DNA of 64,000 nt from Geminocystis sp. NIES-3708. GTDB taxonomy: Bacteria; Cyanobacteriota; Cyanobacteriia; Cyanobacteriales; Cyanobacteriaceae. Below, piece after piece: positions 8,914-17,685 of the stretch. Position 1 is the first letter of the stretch. Every line of letters begins with the position of its first letter. The notes under the pieces were generated by a model. It did no database searches and was not told the origin of the DNA. It saw only the letters and a program-made list of their open reading frames with translations. The stretch is taken from assembly GCF_001548095.1 (NCBI RefSeq), contig NZ_AP014815.1, positions 771,656-835,655 on the forward strand, written 5' to 3'. A program made the translations under genes and the position numbers.

Positions 8914-10902
8914 GTGAGCGTCCCGACAATGGCAGCTCCTCCTACTCCTTGGTCAAAAAATTTAGCGGAACCAAAAGTAGATAATAGTGCTTATATTCAT
9001 TCTTTCTCTAATTTGATTGGAGATGTGAAAGTCGGAGCAAATGTGTTAATTGCCCCCGGTACTTCCATTCGTGCGGATGAAGGTACTCCTTTTCACATTG
9101 GTGATGGTAGCAATATTCAGGATGGAGTTGTAATTCATGGACTAGAGCAAGGTAGAGTTCAAGGTGATGATGGTCAAGACTATTCCGTTTGGATTGGTGA
9201 GGATTCTTGTATTACCCACTTGGCCTTAATTCATGGTCCTGCTTATGTGGGTAATCACTGTTTTATCGGTTTTCGCTCAACGGTATTTAATGCCAGAGTT
9301 GGGGATGGTTGTATCGTAATGATGCACGTTCTGATTCAGGATGTAGAAATACCTGCGGGGAAATATGTGCCTTCTGGTTCAGTGATTACTAATCAACAAC
9401 AAGCTGATCGCCTTCCTGATGTGCAACCAGAAGATAAGGAATTTGCTGCCCATGTAGTCCATATTAATGAAGCATTAGCCGCCGGTTATCATTGTGCTGA
9501 TAATCATGCTTGTATTAATCCTATTAAACAAAGTAATAACGGGGAAGTCAAAACCTCAACCCATAATAAAACTAATGGTTCTCAACCAGTAACTAATATG
9601 AGTTTAAATACAGATATTATCAATCAAGTCAAGTCTCTGTTAAGACAGGGTTCTACTATTGGAGTGGAACATGCTAACACCCGTCGTTTTAAAAGCAAAT
9701 CTTGGTTAAGTGCTTCTTTAAATGCGACTAATGAAAGCGGAATTTTAGCAGAATTAGGCAATATACTAAATGAACATAAAGGGGAATATGTACGTTTAAT
9801 TGGGGTTGATCCTCAGGCTAAACGTAGAATTGCTGAAACCATTATTCAACGTCCAGGAGATGTTCCTGCACCAGTACAAGCTAGTAATGGTAACACGGCT
9901 AAAGTAAACAGTAATGGTAATGGTCATGCACCTCTGAGTAAAGGCAATGGTGACTTAGCCAGCGAAATTAAATCATTAATTCAAGGTGGTTATAATATCG
10001 GTGTGGAATATGCTGATACTCGTCGTTTTAAAACCAAGTCTTGGTTAACGGCCCCTAGTGTTAATACCAGATCTGTTAACGAAGCTATTAACATTATTCA
10101 AGGTTATTTAACAGAGTTGAGTGGAAACTATGTCCAACTTGTGGGAGTTGATCCTCAAGCCAAACGTCGTGTATCTCAAGTGATTATTCAACGTCCGGGA
10201 GAAACTGCTACTATATCCAGCAATGGTAACGGTGCAAGTTCTACTTATAAAACTCCTAGAAATAATGGTAACGGTGCAAGTTTTGGTAATAGTACTTTGA
10301 GTGCTGAAGCCATCGCCCAAGTTCGTTCTTTATTATCTCAAGGGTATCAAATAAGTACTGAACACGCTGATATTCGCCGTTTCAAAAGTAAATCTTGGCA
10401 AAGTTGTTCCCCCATTCAAGGCACAACAGAAAGTCAAGTTATCTCCGCTTTAGAGGCTTGTGTACAAGATCATACTGGAGAATATGTTCGTTTAATCGGT
10501 ATTGATACTCAAGCAAAACGTCGAGTATTAGAAATGATTATTCAACGTCCAGGGCAAACTAATCAAGCTCAACCTGTAACCAGTAAAGGTAGCAACGGTA
10601 ATGGTGCAAGTGCCTATACCCAGACTCAAAATGGTAGTAGTTCTCTCGATGCTAACACTTTAGCTCAAGTGCGTTCTCTCTTATCTCAAGGGTATCGTAT
10701 TGGTACTGAACACGCTGATGTACGTCGTTTTAAAAGCAAATCTTGGCAAAGTTGTTCTCCTATCGAGGCTAACAACGAAAGTCAGGTAATTTCGGCTTTA
10801 GAGGCTTGTGTGAAAGATCATAGCGGTGAATATGTCCGTTTAATCGGCATTGATACCAAAGCTAAACGTCGTGTTTTAGAAACCATCATTCAAAGACCGT
10901 AA
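8914..10902 (+). CDS. ccmM: Carboxysome scaffold CcmM: gamma-carbonic anhydrase plus four SSUL repeats
   Basis: CcmM clusters Rubisco and links it to the shell. I choose the GTG at 8914 because GGAGG (8903-8907) precedes it by 6 bases. With this start, two cysteines fall at residues 194 and 200, the positions of the activating disulfide I recall for a thermophilic CcmM. Residues 1-200 are the left-handed beta-helix gamma-CA with His in VVIHG and [10 protein letters not shown]. Four Rubisco small-subunit-like repeats follow at about 236-318, 349-425, 465-545 and 580-662, joined by Asn/Gly/Ser-rich linkers; each has a RRFK-K-SW core. Only repeats 3 and 4 carry the Cys pair (SWQSC, ALEACV) associated with redox control. 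An internal ATG at 9598 (residue 229) could start the short CcmM35 form, though no clear ribosome site precedes it. Confidence 0.95.
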   Translation: MSVPTMAAPPTPWSKNLAEPKVDNSAYIHSFSNLIGDVKVGANVLIAPGTSIRADEGTPFHIGDGSNIQDGVVIHGLEQGRVQGDDGQDYSVWIGEDSCITHLALIHGPAYVGNHCFIGFRSTVFNARVGDGCIVMMHVLIQDVEIPAGKYVPSGSVITNQQQADRLPDVQPEDKEFAAHVVHINEALAAGYHCADNHACINPIKQSNNGEVKTSTHNKTNGSQPVTNMSLNTDIINQVKSLLRQGSTIGVEHANTRRFKSKSWLSASLNATNESGILAELGNILNEHKGEYVRLIGVDPQAKRRIAETIIQRPGDVPAPVQASNGNTAKVNSNGNGHAPLSKGNGDLASEIKSLIQGGYNIGVEYADTRRFKTKSWLTAPSVNTRSVNEAINIIQGYLTELSGNYVQLVGVDPQAKRRVSQVIIQRPGETATISSNGNGASSTYKTPRNNGNGASFGNSTLSAEAIAQVRSLLSQGYQISTEHADIRRFKSKSWQSCSPIQGTTESQVISALEACVQDHTGEYVRLIGIDTQAKRRVLEMIIQRPGQTNQAQPVTSKGSNGNGASAYTQTQNGSSSLDANTLAQVRSLLSQGYRIGTEHADVRRFKSKSWQSCSPIEANNESQVISALEACVKDHSGEYVRLIGIDTKAKRRVLETIIQRP

Positions 10903-11003
10903 TATTTTATCAAAGACAGTTGAACAGGTGGATAGGTAAACAAAAGAAGTCGGACAAAACAAATCTTTTGCTTATTACCTTTTGCCTGTTTAATCGCTTA
11001 TTT

Positions 11004-11017
11004 TTCATTGTTCATTG
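11004..11017. repeat. Two tandem heptamers (TTCATTG)
   Basis: TTCATTG occurs twice head to tail, 13 bases before the ccmN start. The preceding bases (about 10970-11000) have a looser 7-nt rhythm. Confidence 0.6.
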
Positions 11018-11030
11018 TTTATGGAATTAA

Positions 11031-11762
11031 ATGTCACTACCCATTCTTCAACCTAGTACTATTGATACAACCCAAATAAGAGGCGATGTCACTATTGATC
11101 AAAGTGTTGTTATTGCTAGTGGCGTAATTTTAAGTGCTACTAGTGGTAACAAGATTGTGATTCGTCAAGGAGTTTGTGTCGGAATGGGTACAATTATTAC
11201 AGCCTATCAAGGAGATATTGAAATTCAAGAAAATACAATTCTAGGTTCAGGTAGTTTAATTTTAGGTAATTGTACCATTGGTTCTCAAGTGTCTTTAGGA
11301 GCTTCAGTGACAGTTTATAATGAAAATATTGAGGCGATGAGCGTCATTCCGGCGGGTTCAATAATTGGCGATCGCTCCCGTCAAGTGAGTTTACAAAAAA
11401 AAGAAGTAATTAATTTCACACCTGATACAATCAATTCTCCTACTCAAAGCATTATTGACGGCATTAAAAACGGTTTTGGAAATAATTTAGAGCAAGATCA
11501 ATCTTTTGTAGCCGAAAAAGATAATCAAAATTTATCTGAGACGGAAATTGAAGAAATCCTAGAAGAGCCAGAAAAAAATAATACCGATACTAACAAAAAA
11601 TCTACCCCTTCAACTGTAACAGAAAACCAAGAAGCCGAAGCACAAATTTTGAATAATGATAATGTACAAGAAGAAAATTCTCCCCAAGGGAATACTGTAG
11701 TAGGTAAAGTTTATATTAATAAATTATTATTCACCCTTTTTCCTGATAAACATAAAATTTAA
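11031..11762 (+). CDS. ccmN: Carboxysome adaptor protein CcmN
   Basis: CcmN bridges CcmM and the shell. The 243-residue protein has an N-terminal hexapeptide-repeat beta-helix (about residues 1-120), with spaced Ile/Val positions such as GDVTIDQSVVIASGVI and GDIEIQENTILGSG. A long acidic, Asn/Glu-rich linker follows (about 130-220). The last 20 residues (VVGKVYINKLLFTLFPDKHK) match the amphipathic encapsulation peptide that binds CcmK. It lies 128 bases after ccmM, the largest gap in the operon; the gap contains short tandem repeats, so an internal promoter or attenuated expression is possible. Confidence 0.92.
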   Translation: MSLPILQPSTIDTTQIRGDVTIDQSVVIASGVILSATSGNKIVIRQGVCVGMGTIITAYQGDIEIQENTILGSGSLILGNCTIGSQVSLGASVTVYNENIEAMSVIPAGSIIGDRSRQVSLQKKEVINFTPDTINSPTQSIIDGIKNGFGNNLEQDQSFVAEKDNQNLSETEIEEILEEPEKNNTDTNKKSTPSTVTENQEAEAQILNNDNVQEENSPQGNTVVGKVYINKLLFTLFPDKHKI

Positions 11763-11833
11763 GCATCGATCAATAAAGTTTGCAGAATAAATAAGGTAGC
11801 TATAAAATTCATCGTAATCAGAATAATACACAG

Positions 11834-11905
11834 CAGGACTGAACGGAGTTGAACCGTTATTTAGAACTTAGGAGGTTCTTGTTCTATCCATTGAACTACA
11901 GCCCC
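11834..11905 (-). tRNA. tRNA-Arg (anticodon CCT)
   Basis: On the minus strand a 72-nt cloverleaf folds: acceptor GGGGCTG pairs with CAGTCCT (two G-U pairs), the D stem is GTTC/GAAC, the anticodon stem AGAAC/GTTCT holds loop CTCCTAA (anticodon CCT), and the T stem AACGG/CCGTT holds loop TTCAACT. The CCA is not encoded. It decodes AGG. It lies between ccmN and the EbsA-like gene, facing ccmN. Confidence 0.93.
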
Positions 11906-11985
11906 AATAAATAGTTAAGTTTTGTTAATTTCTTTCTTCAGTGTAAATGATTCATCAAGATATGACCACATTCTGAGATATTAAG

Positions 11986-12363
11986 TCATTCATCAAGACG
12001 TAACAGTTTGCGATAAAATTTTTGAGAAAAATCTACTTGACGAGTTTTTTTAGAATTTTTAATCAACAAAATAAGATATTCAACAAATTCAGAATTTTCT
12101 AAATTAATTTCATAACTTAAATCAGCACTACCTTGAAACTGAATGCGACAGCGAGTTTTTTCGTCAGGTAATCGAGAGACATACCAAGTAGCGACAAAAG
12201 GAATATTTGTTTGACCTTCAATCACTCTTTCTCCTTCAAGGTATCCTTGTTGATATAAACTTAAAGCATAGGGTAATGTTTCATGTAACTCTTTTCCATA
12301 GTAAGGGTTATACATGAGAGTATCGGCTTTACTGGCGGCTGGAATTTTTTCAATACTAGACAT
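11986..12363 (-). CDS. ebsA: EbsA-like type IV pilus biogenesis protein
   Basis: This is a 125-residue cyanobacterial protein without signal peptide or membrane segment. The start at 12363 (MSSIEKIPAAS) is chosen because AGGG lies about 8 bases upstream; an in-frame GTG at 12384 has no such site. Recognisable blocks are ADTLMYNPYYG, YLEGERVIEGQ, PFVATWYVSRLP and the terminal FYRKLLRLDE. From memory these match EbsA, a protein of the pilus/biofilm self-suppression system of Synechococcus that interacts with pilus ATPases. I hold this identification at moderate confidence. It is a monocistronic minus-strand gene. Confidence 0.6.
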   Translation of the reverse strand: MSSIEKIPAASKADTLMYNPYYGKELHETLPYALSLYQQGYLEGERVIEGQTNIPFVATWYVSRLPDEKTRCRIQFQGSADLSYEINLENSEFVEYLILLIKNSKKTRQVDFSQKFYRKLLRLDE

Positions 12364-12436
12364 TTTTTTTCCCTGTTTTGGCACAATTTAAGTCATATAT
12401 TGTCAATTTTAACTCTTAATTTGTTCTAAATTCAAT

Positions 12437-12633
12437 GAGATTCTACCTCAGTTCGACAGAAGAAAAATGGTGAAGACGAGACAGGCGGACAAGTAGAATG
12501 GAAGAAAAATTCTCAATATTTGTACATTTTTGGGATAATTTTATTCATTCATAACAAATACTGTCTCCCTGTCAGCACCGTCAATGAGAGTCAGTGATCA
12601 CCGATAATTTGATATTGAACTCAGGTGATTCTG
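12437..12633 (+). repeat. Inverted-repeat element, copy B (about 197 bp)
   Basis: This element fills most of the 323-base gap between ebsA and dusA. The left end GATTCTACCTCAGTTCGA and the reverse complement of the right end, GAATCACCTGAGTTCAA, form an imperfect inverted repeat. From the left end through AGAAGAAAAATGGTGAAGAC and on through CTCAATATTTG and TTTTATTCATTC it aligns with the minus strand of copy A (6077-6281). A 9-10 base deletion relative to copy A lies near 12500. There is no meaningful reading frame. The remaining bases of the gap hold only a heptamer array near 12666. Confidence 0.78.
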
Positions 12634-12665
12634 GAACAATTGAAAATTTGTCATCTTTTATTTTC

Positions 12666-12685
12666 ATTACTAATTACTAATTACC
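12666..12685. repeat. Tandem heptamers (ATTACTA) abutting the dusA start
   Basis: ATTACTA, ATTACTA and ATTACC run directly up to the base before the dusA ATG at 12687, occupying the place where a ribosome-binding site would be. Confidence 0.65.
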
Positions 12686-12686
12686 T

Positions 12687-13661
12687 ATGACTCAATTGCC
12701 TATTATTAGCATTGCACCAATGATGGATTATACTGATAGACATTTTCGTTATGTGATGCGCAAAATGACGAAACACACTTTACTTTACACTGAGATGATT
12801 ACTACTCAGGCTATCATACATGGCGATCGGCATAAATTATTAGATTTTAGTGAAGAAGAAAAACCAGTTAGTTTACAACTAGGAGGAGATAACCCTCAAG
12901 AATTAGCAGAATGCGCCAAAATCGTTGAAGATTGGGGGTATAACGAAATTAATTTTAATGTAGGTTGCCCAAGTTCGAGAGTGCAAAATGGTAATTTTGG
13001 AGCTTGTTTAATGGCAAAACCAACAATAGTTACCCAATGTTTAGAAAAAATGCAAAAGAGTGTCAAAATTCCTGTCACTGTTAAACATCGTATTGGTATT
13101 GATCATCAGGATAGTTATGAAGATATGAAAAACTTTGTCAAAATTATCAGTGATAGTGGTTGTCAAAGATTTATAATACACGCCAGAAAAGCATGGTTAC
13201 AAGGTTTAAGTCCTAAAGAAAATCGTAATATTCCCCCTTTGCGTTATGAAGATGTCTATCAACTTAAGCAAGATTTTCCTCACCTTGCCATCGAAATTAA
13301 TGGTGGCATAACGACTATTGAACAGACAAAACATCATCTTAAGTTTATAGATGGAGTGATGATTGGTAGAGCCGCTTATGATAATCCTTATCTTTTTGCC
13401 ACTATTGACCAAGAAATTTATAAGAAAGATTATCCTATTTTAAGTCGAGAAGAAATAATCCAATCTCTTTATCCTTATATTGACTTTTGGACATCCAACA
13501 AACTAAAATTAAATACTATAATGCGCCATACTTTGCAAATTTTTGCAAAACAACCCGGTACAAAACAATGGAAAAGATACCTTTCCGAAAATGGTAACAC
13601 ATTTCAGGGTGGTTCTGATATTGTTCGTCAAGCACTTAAGCAATTAGAAATTCATCATTAA
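12687..13661 (+). CDS. dusA: tRNA-dihydrouridine synthase A
   Basis: DusA is an FMN enzyme that reduces uridines in the tRNA D loop with NADPH. The 324-residue protein opens with ISIAPMMDYTDRHFRY, the FMN-binding start of the Dus TIM barrel. It has the catalytic-cysteine motif NVGCPSSRVQNG near residues 90-101 and the phosphate-binding segments IEINGGIT and GVMIGRAAYDNPY. The pattern RKAWLQGLSPKENR (about 163-176) separates DusA from DusB/C. It precedes rnc by 64 bases on the same strand, so the two RNA-metabolism genes may be co-transcribed. The upstream region lacks a clear Shine-Dalgarno sequence because a heptamer array fills it. Confidence 0.92.
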   Translation: MTQLPIISIAPMMDYTDRHFRYVMRKMTKHTLLYTEMITTQAIIHGDRHKLLDFSEEEKPVSLQLGGDNPQELAECAKIVEDWGYNEINFNVGCPSSRVQNGNFGACLMAKPTIVTQCLEKMQKSVKIPVTVKHRIGIDHQDSYEDMKNFVKIISDSGCQRFIIHARKAWLQGLSPKENRNIPPLRYEDVYQLKQDFPHLAIEINGGITTIEQTKHHLKFIDGVMIGRAAYDNPYLFATIDQEIYKKDYPILSREEIIQSLYPYIDFWTSNKLKLNTIMRHTLQIFAKQPGTKQWKRYLSENGNTFQGGSDIVRQALKQLEIHH

Positions 13662-13725
13662 GAATTCACCTTTGCTTATTGTTAATTATTAATTGCCCAT
13701 TATTACTTATTACTTAATCCTTGAT

Positions 13726-14442
13726 ATGGCGATTCAAGATCAAAGAAGAAAACGAGAATTATTAAAATTATTAGAAAAATTAGGTGTTAAAAATTTTGCA
13801 GCGGTAAATTGGTCATTATTAGACTTAGCATTAACTCATCCCAGTATTTCTTTAACTCATAATTATGAACATTTAGAATTTGTAGGAGATGCAGTTATTC
13901 GTTTAGTATCAGCGGAAGTATTATTAGAAAATTATTCTGATTTACCAGTGGGAGATTTTGCCGCTATAAGATCTATTATAGTTAGTGATCGCTTTTTGGG
14001 GGAAATAGCAGAAGAATACGGTTTTGATTTATATCTTTTGATGATACCAAGCGTTAGGAATGATAAGTTAGGCAAAATATCTCGTTTAGCAGATGCTTTT
14101 GAGGCTGTATTAGGGGCATTATATGAAAGTACGAAGAATATGACGTTGATTCGACCATGGCTTGATCCCATTTTAATAGAAAAAGCCGCTCAAGTTAACG
14201 CTGATCCTGCTAGAGAAAATTATAAAGATGCGTTACAAGAATGGAGTCAAGGAAAATATAAACTTTTACCCATCTATAAAGTTAAATATAATGACATTTT
14301 AGATAATGACAATGAACGTTTTATTGCTGAAGTTTGGTTACAAGATAAATTATTAGGTGAAGGAAAAGGTGCAACAAAAAAAGCATCCCAACAAGCCGCA
14401 GCCCAACAAGCATATAATTCTATTATGTCAATTAATAAATAA
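13726..14442 (+). CDS. rnc: Ribonuclease III
   Basis: RNase III cleaves double-stranded RNA in rRNA processing and mRNA turnover. The ATG at 13726 (MAIQDQRRKREL) is preferred to an upstream in-frame TTG at 13693. The 238-residue product has the RNase III signature HLEFVGDAVIRLV near residues 47-59 with catalytic Glu and Asp. The second metal-site acidic cluster is DAFEAVLGALYE (about 122-133). A C-terminal double-stranded RNA-binding domain ends in KGATKKASQQAAAQQAY. Normal family length and layout. It probably forms a transcription unit with dusA. Confidence 0.93.
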   Translation: MAIQDQRRKRELLKLLEKLGVKNFAAVNWSLLDLALTHPSISLTHNYEHLEFVGDAVIRLVSAEVLLENYSDLPVGDFAAIRSIIVSDRFLGEIAEEYGFDLYLLMIPSVRNDKLGKISRLADAFEAVLGALYESTKNMTLIRPWLDPILIEKAAQVNADPARENYKDALQEWSQGKYKLLPIYKVKYNDILDNDNERFIAEVWLQDKLLGEGKGATKKASQQAAAQQAYNSIMSINK

Positions 14443-14643
14443 TTAATTAAAGAAAATTTTTATTAATTATTAATAATTATTAATTACCTGATTTTTTTAT
14501 TTAATTTTTCTTTAACAAAAATCTACTTTTTTTAGTATTCTAGTTGATGAATTGATAATTATCAATAGCATATCTAATTTTATGTTAGGCTATCATTACT
14601 AAAAATATAAAAAAAATTAGAATATTTATTCTTAGTTATTAAT

Positions 14644-15324
14644 ATGGGATTTGGAGATCAAATTTATGTATGGCGTGAGTTAGCTAACTTAGACGGTATT
14701 TATCAACATCATGGTATTGATATTGGGGATGGCAGTGTAATTCATTATCGTAAACCTAGCGAAATTATTGAGCAAACTTCTTTTGAAACTTTTAGTAAGA
14801 ATAATGAGGTTTATTGTCGTCAATATCCCACAGGTTTTTCTTTTATCCCAGAAGTTACGGTGAAACGTGCTTTAAGTCGTTTAGGAGAAAATAAATACAA
14901 TTTATTGTTTAATAATTGTGAACATTTTGCTACTTGGTGTAAGATAGGTGTTAGTGAAAGTCAGCAAATAAAAGATTTTATTCCTGCTATTAATAAGCTA
15001 GATACTTTTAGATTATTAGATCCTCTTAAACAGGCTTTTCAGGGAGTTGAAAATAATAATATGAATGGTATTATTAATACCGCATTAGATCAAATTAGGA
15101 CTGTTTGGGATCAAATTCAACCTCAATATCGTCAAAATTTAGATGAAATTAATATATGGGAAAAAGTAGCAATAAAAGCTATACAAAATAATAGAGATGA
15201 CTTAGCAAAAGAAGCGATAAAAAGAAAAAAAGAATATGAGCAAAAGGCTAAATTTTTAGAAAAACAACTAGAACAATTAGCAACTATGACAGAAAACTTA
15301 TTAAAAAATCAAATTATCAATTAA
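14644..15324 (+). CDS. LRAT-like (NlpC/P60-type) domain fused to a PspA-like helical segment
   Basis: The 226-residue protein has two parts. Residues 1-105 show the permuted papain-like LRAT fold: His22/His23 in YQHHGIDIG, His34 in SVIHYRKP, and the hallmark NNCEHFATWC with catalytic Cys92. Enzymes of this class acyl-transfer or hydrolyse lipids. Residues about 165-226 are a charged helix, WEKVAIKAIQNNRDDLAKEA onward, which matches the PspA/Vipp1 pattern in which a Trp-containing helix precedes DLAREAL-x-RKK. I infer a membrane-associated lipid-modifying enzyme using a PspA-like oligomerising helix. There is no signal peptide. It stands alone between rnc and the cbi genes. The fusion call is pattern recognition, not a search result. 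Confidence 0.65.
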   Translation: MGFGDQIYVWRELANLDGIYQHHGIDIGDGSVIHYRKPSEIIEQTSFETFSKNNEVYCRQYPTGFSFIPEVTVKRALSRLGENKYNLLFNNCEHFATWCKIGVSESQQIKDFIPAINKLDTFRLLDPLKQAFQGVENNNMNGIINTALDQIRTVWDQIQPQYRQNLDEINIWEKVAIKAIQNNRDDLAKEAIKRKKEYEQKAKFLEKQLEQLATMTENLLKNQIIN

Positions 15325-15393
15325 ATAATTTATTAAAGACAAAAAGTATATTCTTCATTAAAAATGCAGGAAGTTAATAATCAAATTAGATTT

Positions 15394-16161
15394 TTATAAT
15401 TGGTTTAAAACTACTATCATTAAACTTATGAAAACCACAACAAAACAAGCTAACCAATGTTTAAGATTAGTAGTTGGTTTAGGCTTTTTTTTGACTAATT
15501 GACTATTATGACCATAACCTCTTAAGATCATGGCTTGATATACTAATTTTGACTGATCATAACTTCTCACCAACAAACTTCCCATTAAATTGGCAATTAT
15601 CTTTAAATTTCGTCGATTTAATCTATGGGCATGAAAACCTTTCAACCTTAATCCTCTTTCCATTGTTATTAAGCGATCGCCAAATTCTTCTAAGTAACGA
15701 TAAGTCAACAACATCATATCACTAATAATAGGAGATAAACCCAAAGATTTAAGAGTGTTGAGAGTGGTTAGAAAGGGAGATGTAGCAAATAACACCAAAC
15801 TTGTAGTTAAAACACAAATAAAACGAGTTGCGATTAAAATAACTAAAAGACAACCTTCACGTTTAATAGTAAGAATATAAAAAGAAAAAATAACAGTTTT
15901 ACCAACTAAAAAAGGTAATAAAATAACAACAGCAATAATAAAAATACCCGGATAGCGAAGATGAGATAATAAAAAATTTAAAGGTAGATTAGATGATAAA
16001 TATAAAATGAGAGTGAGTGAAATAATTAACGGTAATAAAACTATATTTTGAACAAAAGTAAAGGCAAAAATTAAACTGATTAAGGCAATAAATTTTGGTT
16101 GTGGTTGCCAGAGGTGAATATAAGAATTTAAGTATGCGTATTTATCTAATAATAGTTTCAT
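15394..16161 (-). CDS. cbiQ: ECF transporter T component (CbiQ-like)
   Basis: CbiQ is the transmembrane coupling subunit of cobalt/nickel energy-coupling-factor importers. The 255-residue protein has about five hydrophobic segments. A cytoplasmic segment carries the two short Ala-Arg-Gly-like ATPase-docking motifs: MERGLRLKGF (about 166-175) and MILRGYG (about 220-226). It is the last gene of a minus-strand run headed by the secreted protein at 16949 and cbiM. No CbiO/NikO ATPase gene adjoins it, so the ATPase must come from another locus. Confidence 0.8.
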   Translation of the reverse strand: MKLLLDKYAYLNSYIHLWQPQPKFIALISLIFAFTFVQNIVLLPLIISLTLILYLSSNLPLNFLLSHLRYPGIFIIAVVILLPFLVGKTVIFSFYILTIKREGCLLVILIATRFICVLTTSLVLFATSPFLTTLNTLKSLGLSPIISDMMLLTYRYLEEFGDRLITMERGLRLKGFHAHRLNRRNLKIIANLMGSLLVRSYDQSKLVYQAMILRGYGHNSQLVKKKPKPTTNLKHWLACFVVVFISLMIVVLNQL

Positions 16162-16294
16162 TTAATAGTCAATTAGTTACATTCAACAATTAAGATTAAA
16201 AAATAAAATTAATAAGTTATCAATTTTAATTACTATTCTCTATACTATATTTTCTTACTTCTTTTGTAAATCTGATAGTCAATCACTAAATTTA

Positions 16295-16936
16295 TCATTG
16301 ATTATTTATTATTTCTGGTTTGACTTTATAGAAAAAATTAACTAACATTACTGTCAAAGTTCCTTCGATTATACCTTGAATTGCATAACCAATTAAAGAA
16401 GCTAAAATTACTTTTTTTTCCATATTAATGTTTAAGTCAGGAGAAATATTATTAATAGTTATAAAAACGAAAAGTAAAGCCGAGAGAAAAATTCCTATAA
16501 ACCCAATGAAAAAATTGAGAATATTACTAGCTAAAAAATTATTGAAAAGAGGTAATTTTCTACACAACCAAATATTATAAGCTAATAGAGAAGGCACACC
16601 CATAATAATGGCATTGATACCTAAAGTCGATAAACCACCATGTTGAAAAAAGACGGCTTGAAAAAATAAACCAATCAAAATAGCGGGAAAAGCATAGTAA
16701 CCTAGAATCAACCCCATTACACCATTTAAAATGAGATGAATACTAAAAGGAGGAATAGGAATATGAATTAGAGAAGAGACAAAAAAAGCAGCGGTTAATA
16801 AAGAGGCTTTAGGAATTTGTTGTTGATAATTGTCTTGTTTACGAATTTGCCGTAGAGAAAACCAAGTAATTCCTCCAGTGATGGCATAACTAGAAATAGC
16901 CACAGAAGGTGGTAATAATCCATCAGGGATGTGCAT
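16295..16936 (-). CDS. cbiM: ECF transporter S component for cobalt/nickel (CbiM-like)
   Basis: CbiM/NikM is the substrate-capturing membrane subunit. The N-terminus MHIPDGLLPPS is diagnostic: the free amino group and His2 coordinate the metal, so the start at 16936 is secure. About seven hydrophobic helices follow. HIPIPPFSIHLILNGVMGLI (residues 58-77) is another conserved metal-site block. Cobalt versus nickel preference cannot be read from the sequence. It is 12 bases downstream of the gene at 16949 and 133 bases upstream of cbiQ. Confidence 0.88.
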   Translation of the reverse strand: MHIPDGLLPPSVAISSYAITGGITWFSLRQIRKQDNYQQQIPKASLLTAAFFVSSLIHIPIPPFSIHLILNGVMGLILGYYAFPAILIGLFFQAVFFQHGGLSTLGINAIIMGVPSLLAYNIWLCRKLPLFNNFLASNILNFFIGFIGIFLSALLFVFITINNISPDLNINMEKKVILASLIGYAIQGIIEGTLTVMLVNFFYKVKPEIINNQ

Positions 16937-16948
16937 ATATTAATTCAA

Positions 16949-17467
16949 TTAAACCTTTTTACGTGAAAAAAAGAAAGCCGTACCAACAAAACCCCATACT
17001 CCAGTTGCCGCCATCATTAATTTTTGCATCATCGTTGGAGATGAGGTTATATTAGGTGATTGAGATTGGATGATTTTATGATTTTCTTGAGATACTGAAG
17101 AAGAGGAAGAATTTATCTCATCGGTTTTTTGAGTAGGTGTTGACTTGATCGGTATATTAACTACATTACCATGTCCTGCTGATCTAATTTTTATAGTCCA
17201 ATCTCCTTCCTGAGAAAAGTCGGGAGTAAAAATAAATTTTCCTTTATCATCTGTTATTCCTGTTAACCAAGACTGAGTTGGATTAGTGGGAGAATAAATA
17301 ACTACCTGTGCATTTGCCATCGGTTTTCCGTTATCAAATTTAGCATCAATTTCAATGACTTCTTTACTCTGATAATTAATAACACTACCATGAGCTGACA
17401 CCTTAGAAATAGTCATAGAGAAAAAAATAATAAAACCAAAACTAACTTCTGATAATTTTTTAAACAT
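16949..17467 (-). CDS. Secreted, membrane-anchored accessory component of the Co/Ni ECF transporter
   Basis: The 172-residue protein has a signal peptide (hydrophobic residues 10-22, cleavage near SAHG), then a beta-sandwich of the carboxypeptidase-regulatory/NikL type. The core is EIDAKFDNGKPMANAQVVIY, then TDDKGKFIFTPDFSQEGDW. A Ser-rich linker (about 118-145) and a C-terminal transmembrane helix (about 148-165) ending RKKV complete it. The mature N-terminus would begin close to a His, which suits metal binding. It heads the cbi run and is 12 bases from cbiM. It plays the role that CbiN or NikK/NikL plays in other ECF importers; this is inference from position and layout. Confidence 0.7.
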   Translation of the reverse strand: MFKKLSEVSFGFIIFFSMTISKVSAHGSVINYQSKEVIEIDAKFDNGKPMANAQVVIYSPTNPTQSWLTGITDDKGKFIFTPDFSQEGDWTIKIRSAGHGNVVNIPIKSTPTQKTDEINSSSSSVSQENHKIIQSQSPNITSSPTMMQKLMMAATGVWGFVGTAFFFSRKKV

Positions 17468-17492
17468 CGATTTCTATCCTGATTTTTAATGG

Positions 17493-17509
17493 TCATAGAT
17501 GGCATATGA
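17493..17509. promoter_or_regulatory. Candidate operator TCATA-N7-TATGA
   Basis: A perfect 5-bp inverted repeat with a 7-bp spacer lies 26 bases upstream of the first cbi-run gene start, in the place expected for a metal-responsive repressor site. It does not match a NikR box in arrangement. Such short palindromes occur by chance in AT-rich DNA. The rest of 17468-17685 has no cobalamin-riboswitch landmarks that I can see. Confidence 0.25.
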
Positions 17510-17685
17510 AAAAACTTGACATGATAAGTTAATATATGTTGTTATTTTCATAACGGATTTTAGAAAAATTCAAAAATACTTTCACTTACTAAGGATGACT
17601 ATAAAAATACCTTTAATTTTGCGATACTAACTAACTTATAATCGAATAAACCTTAAAATGTTTCAATCCCCCCCTAGAGGTTTAA

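Noticed and set aside
17468..17685. Cobalamin riboswitch upstream of the Co/Ni genes
   Set aside because: No B12-box-like GCCACTG or long structured leader can be seen in 218 AT-rich bases.
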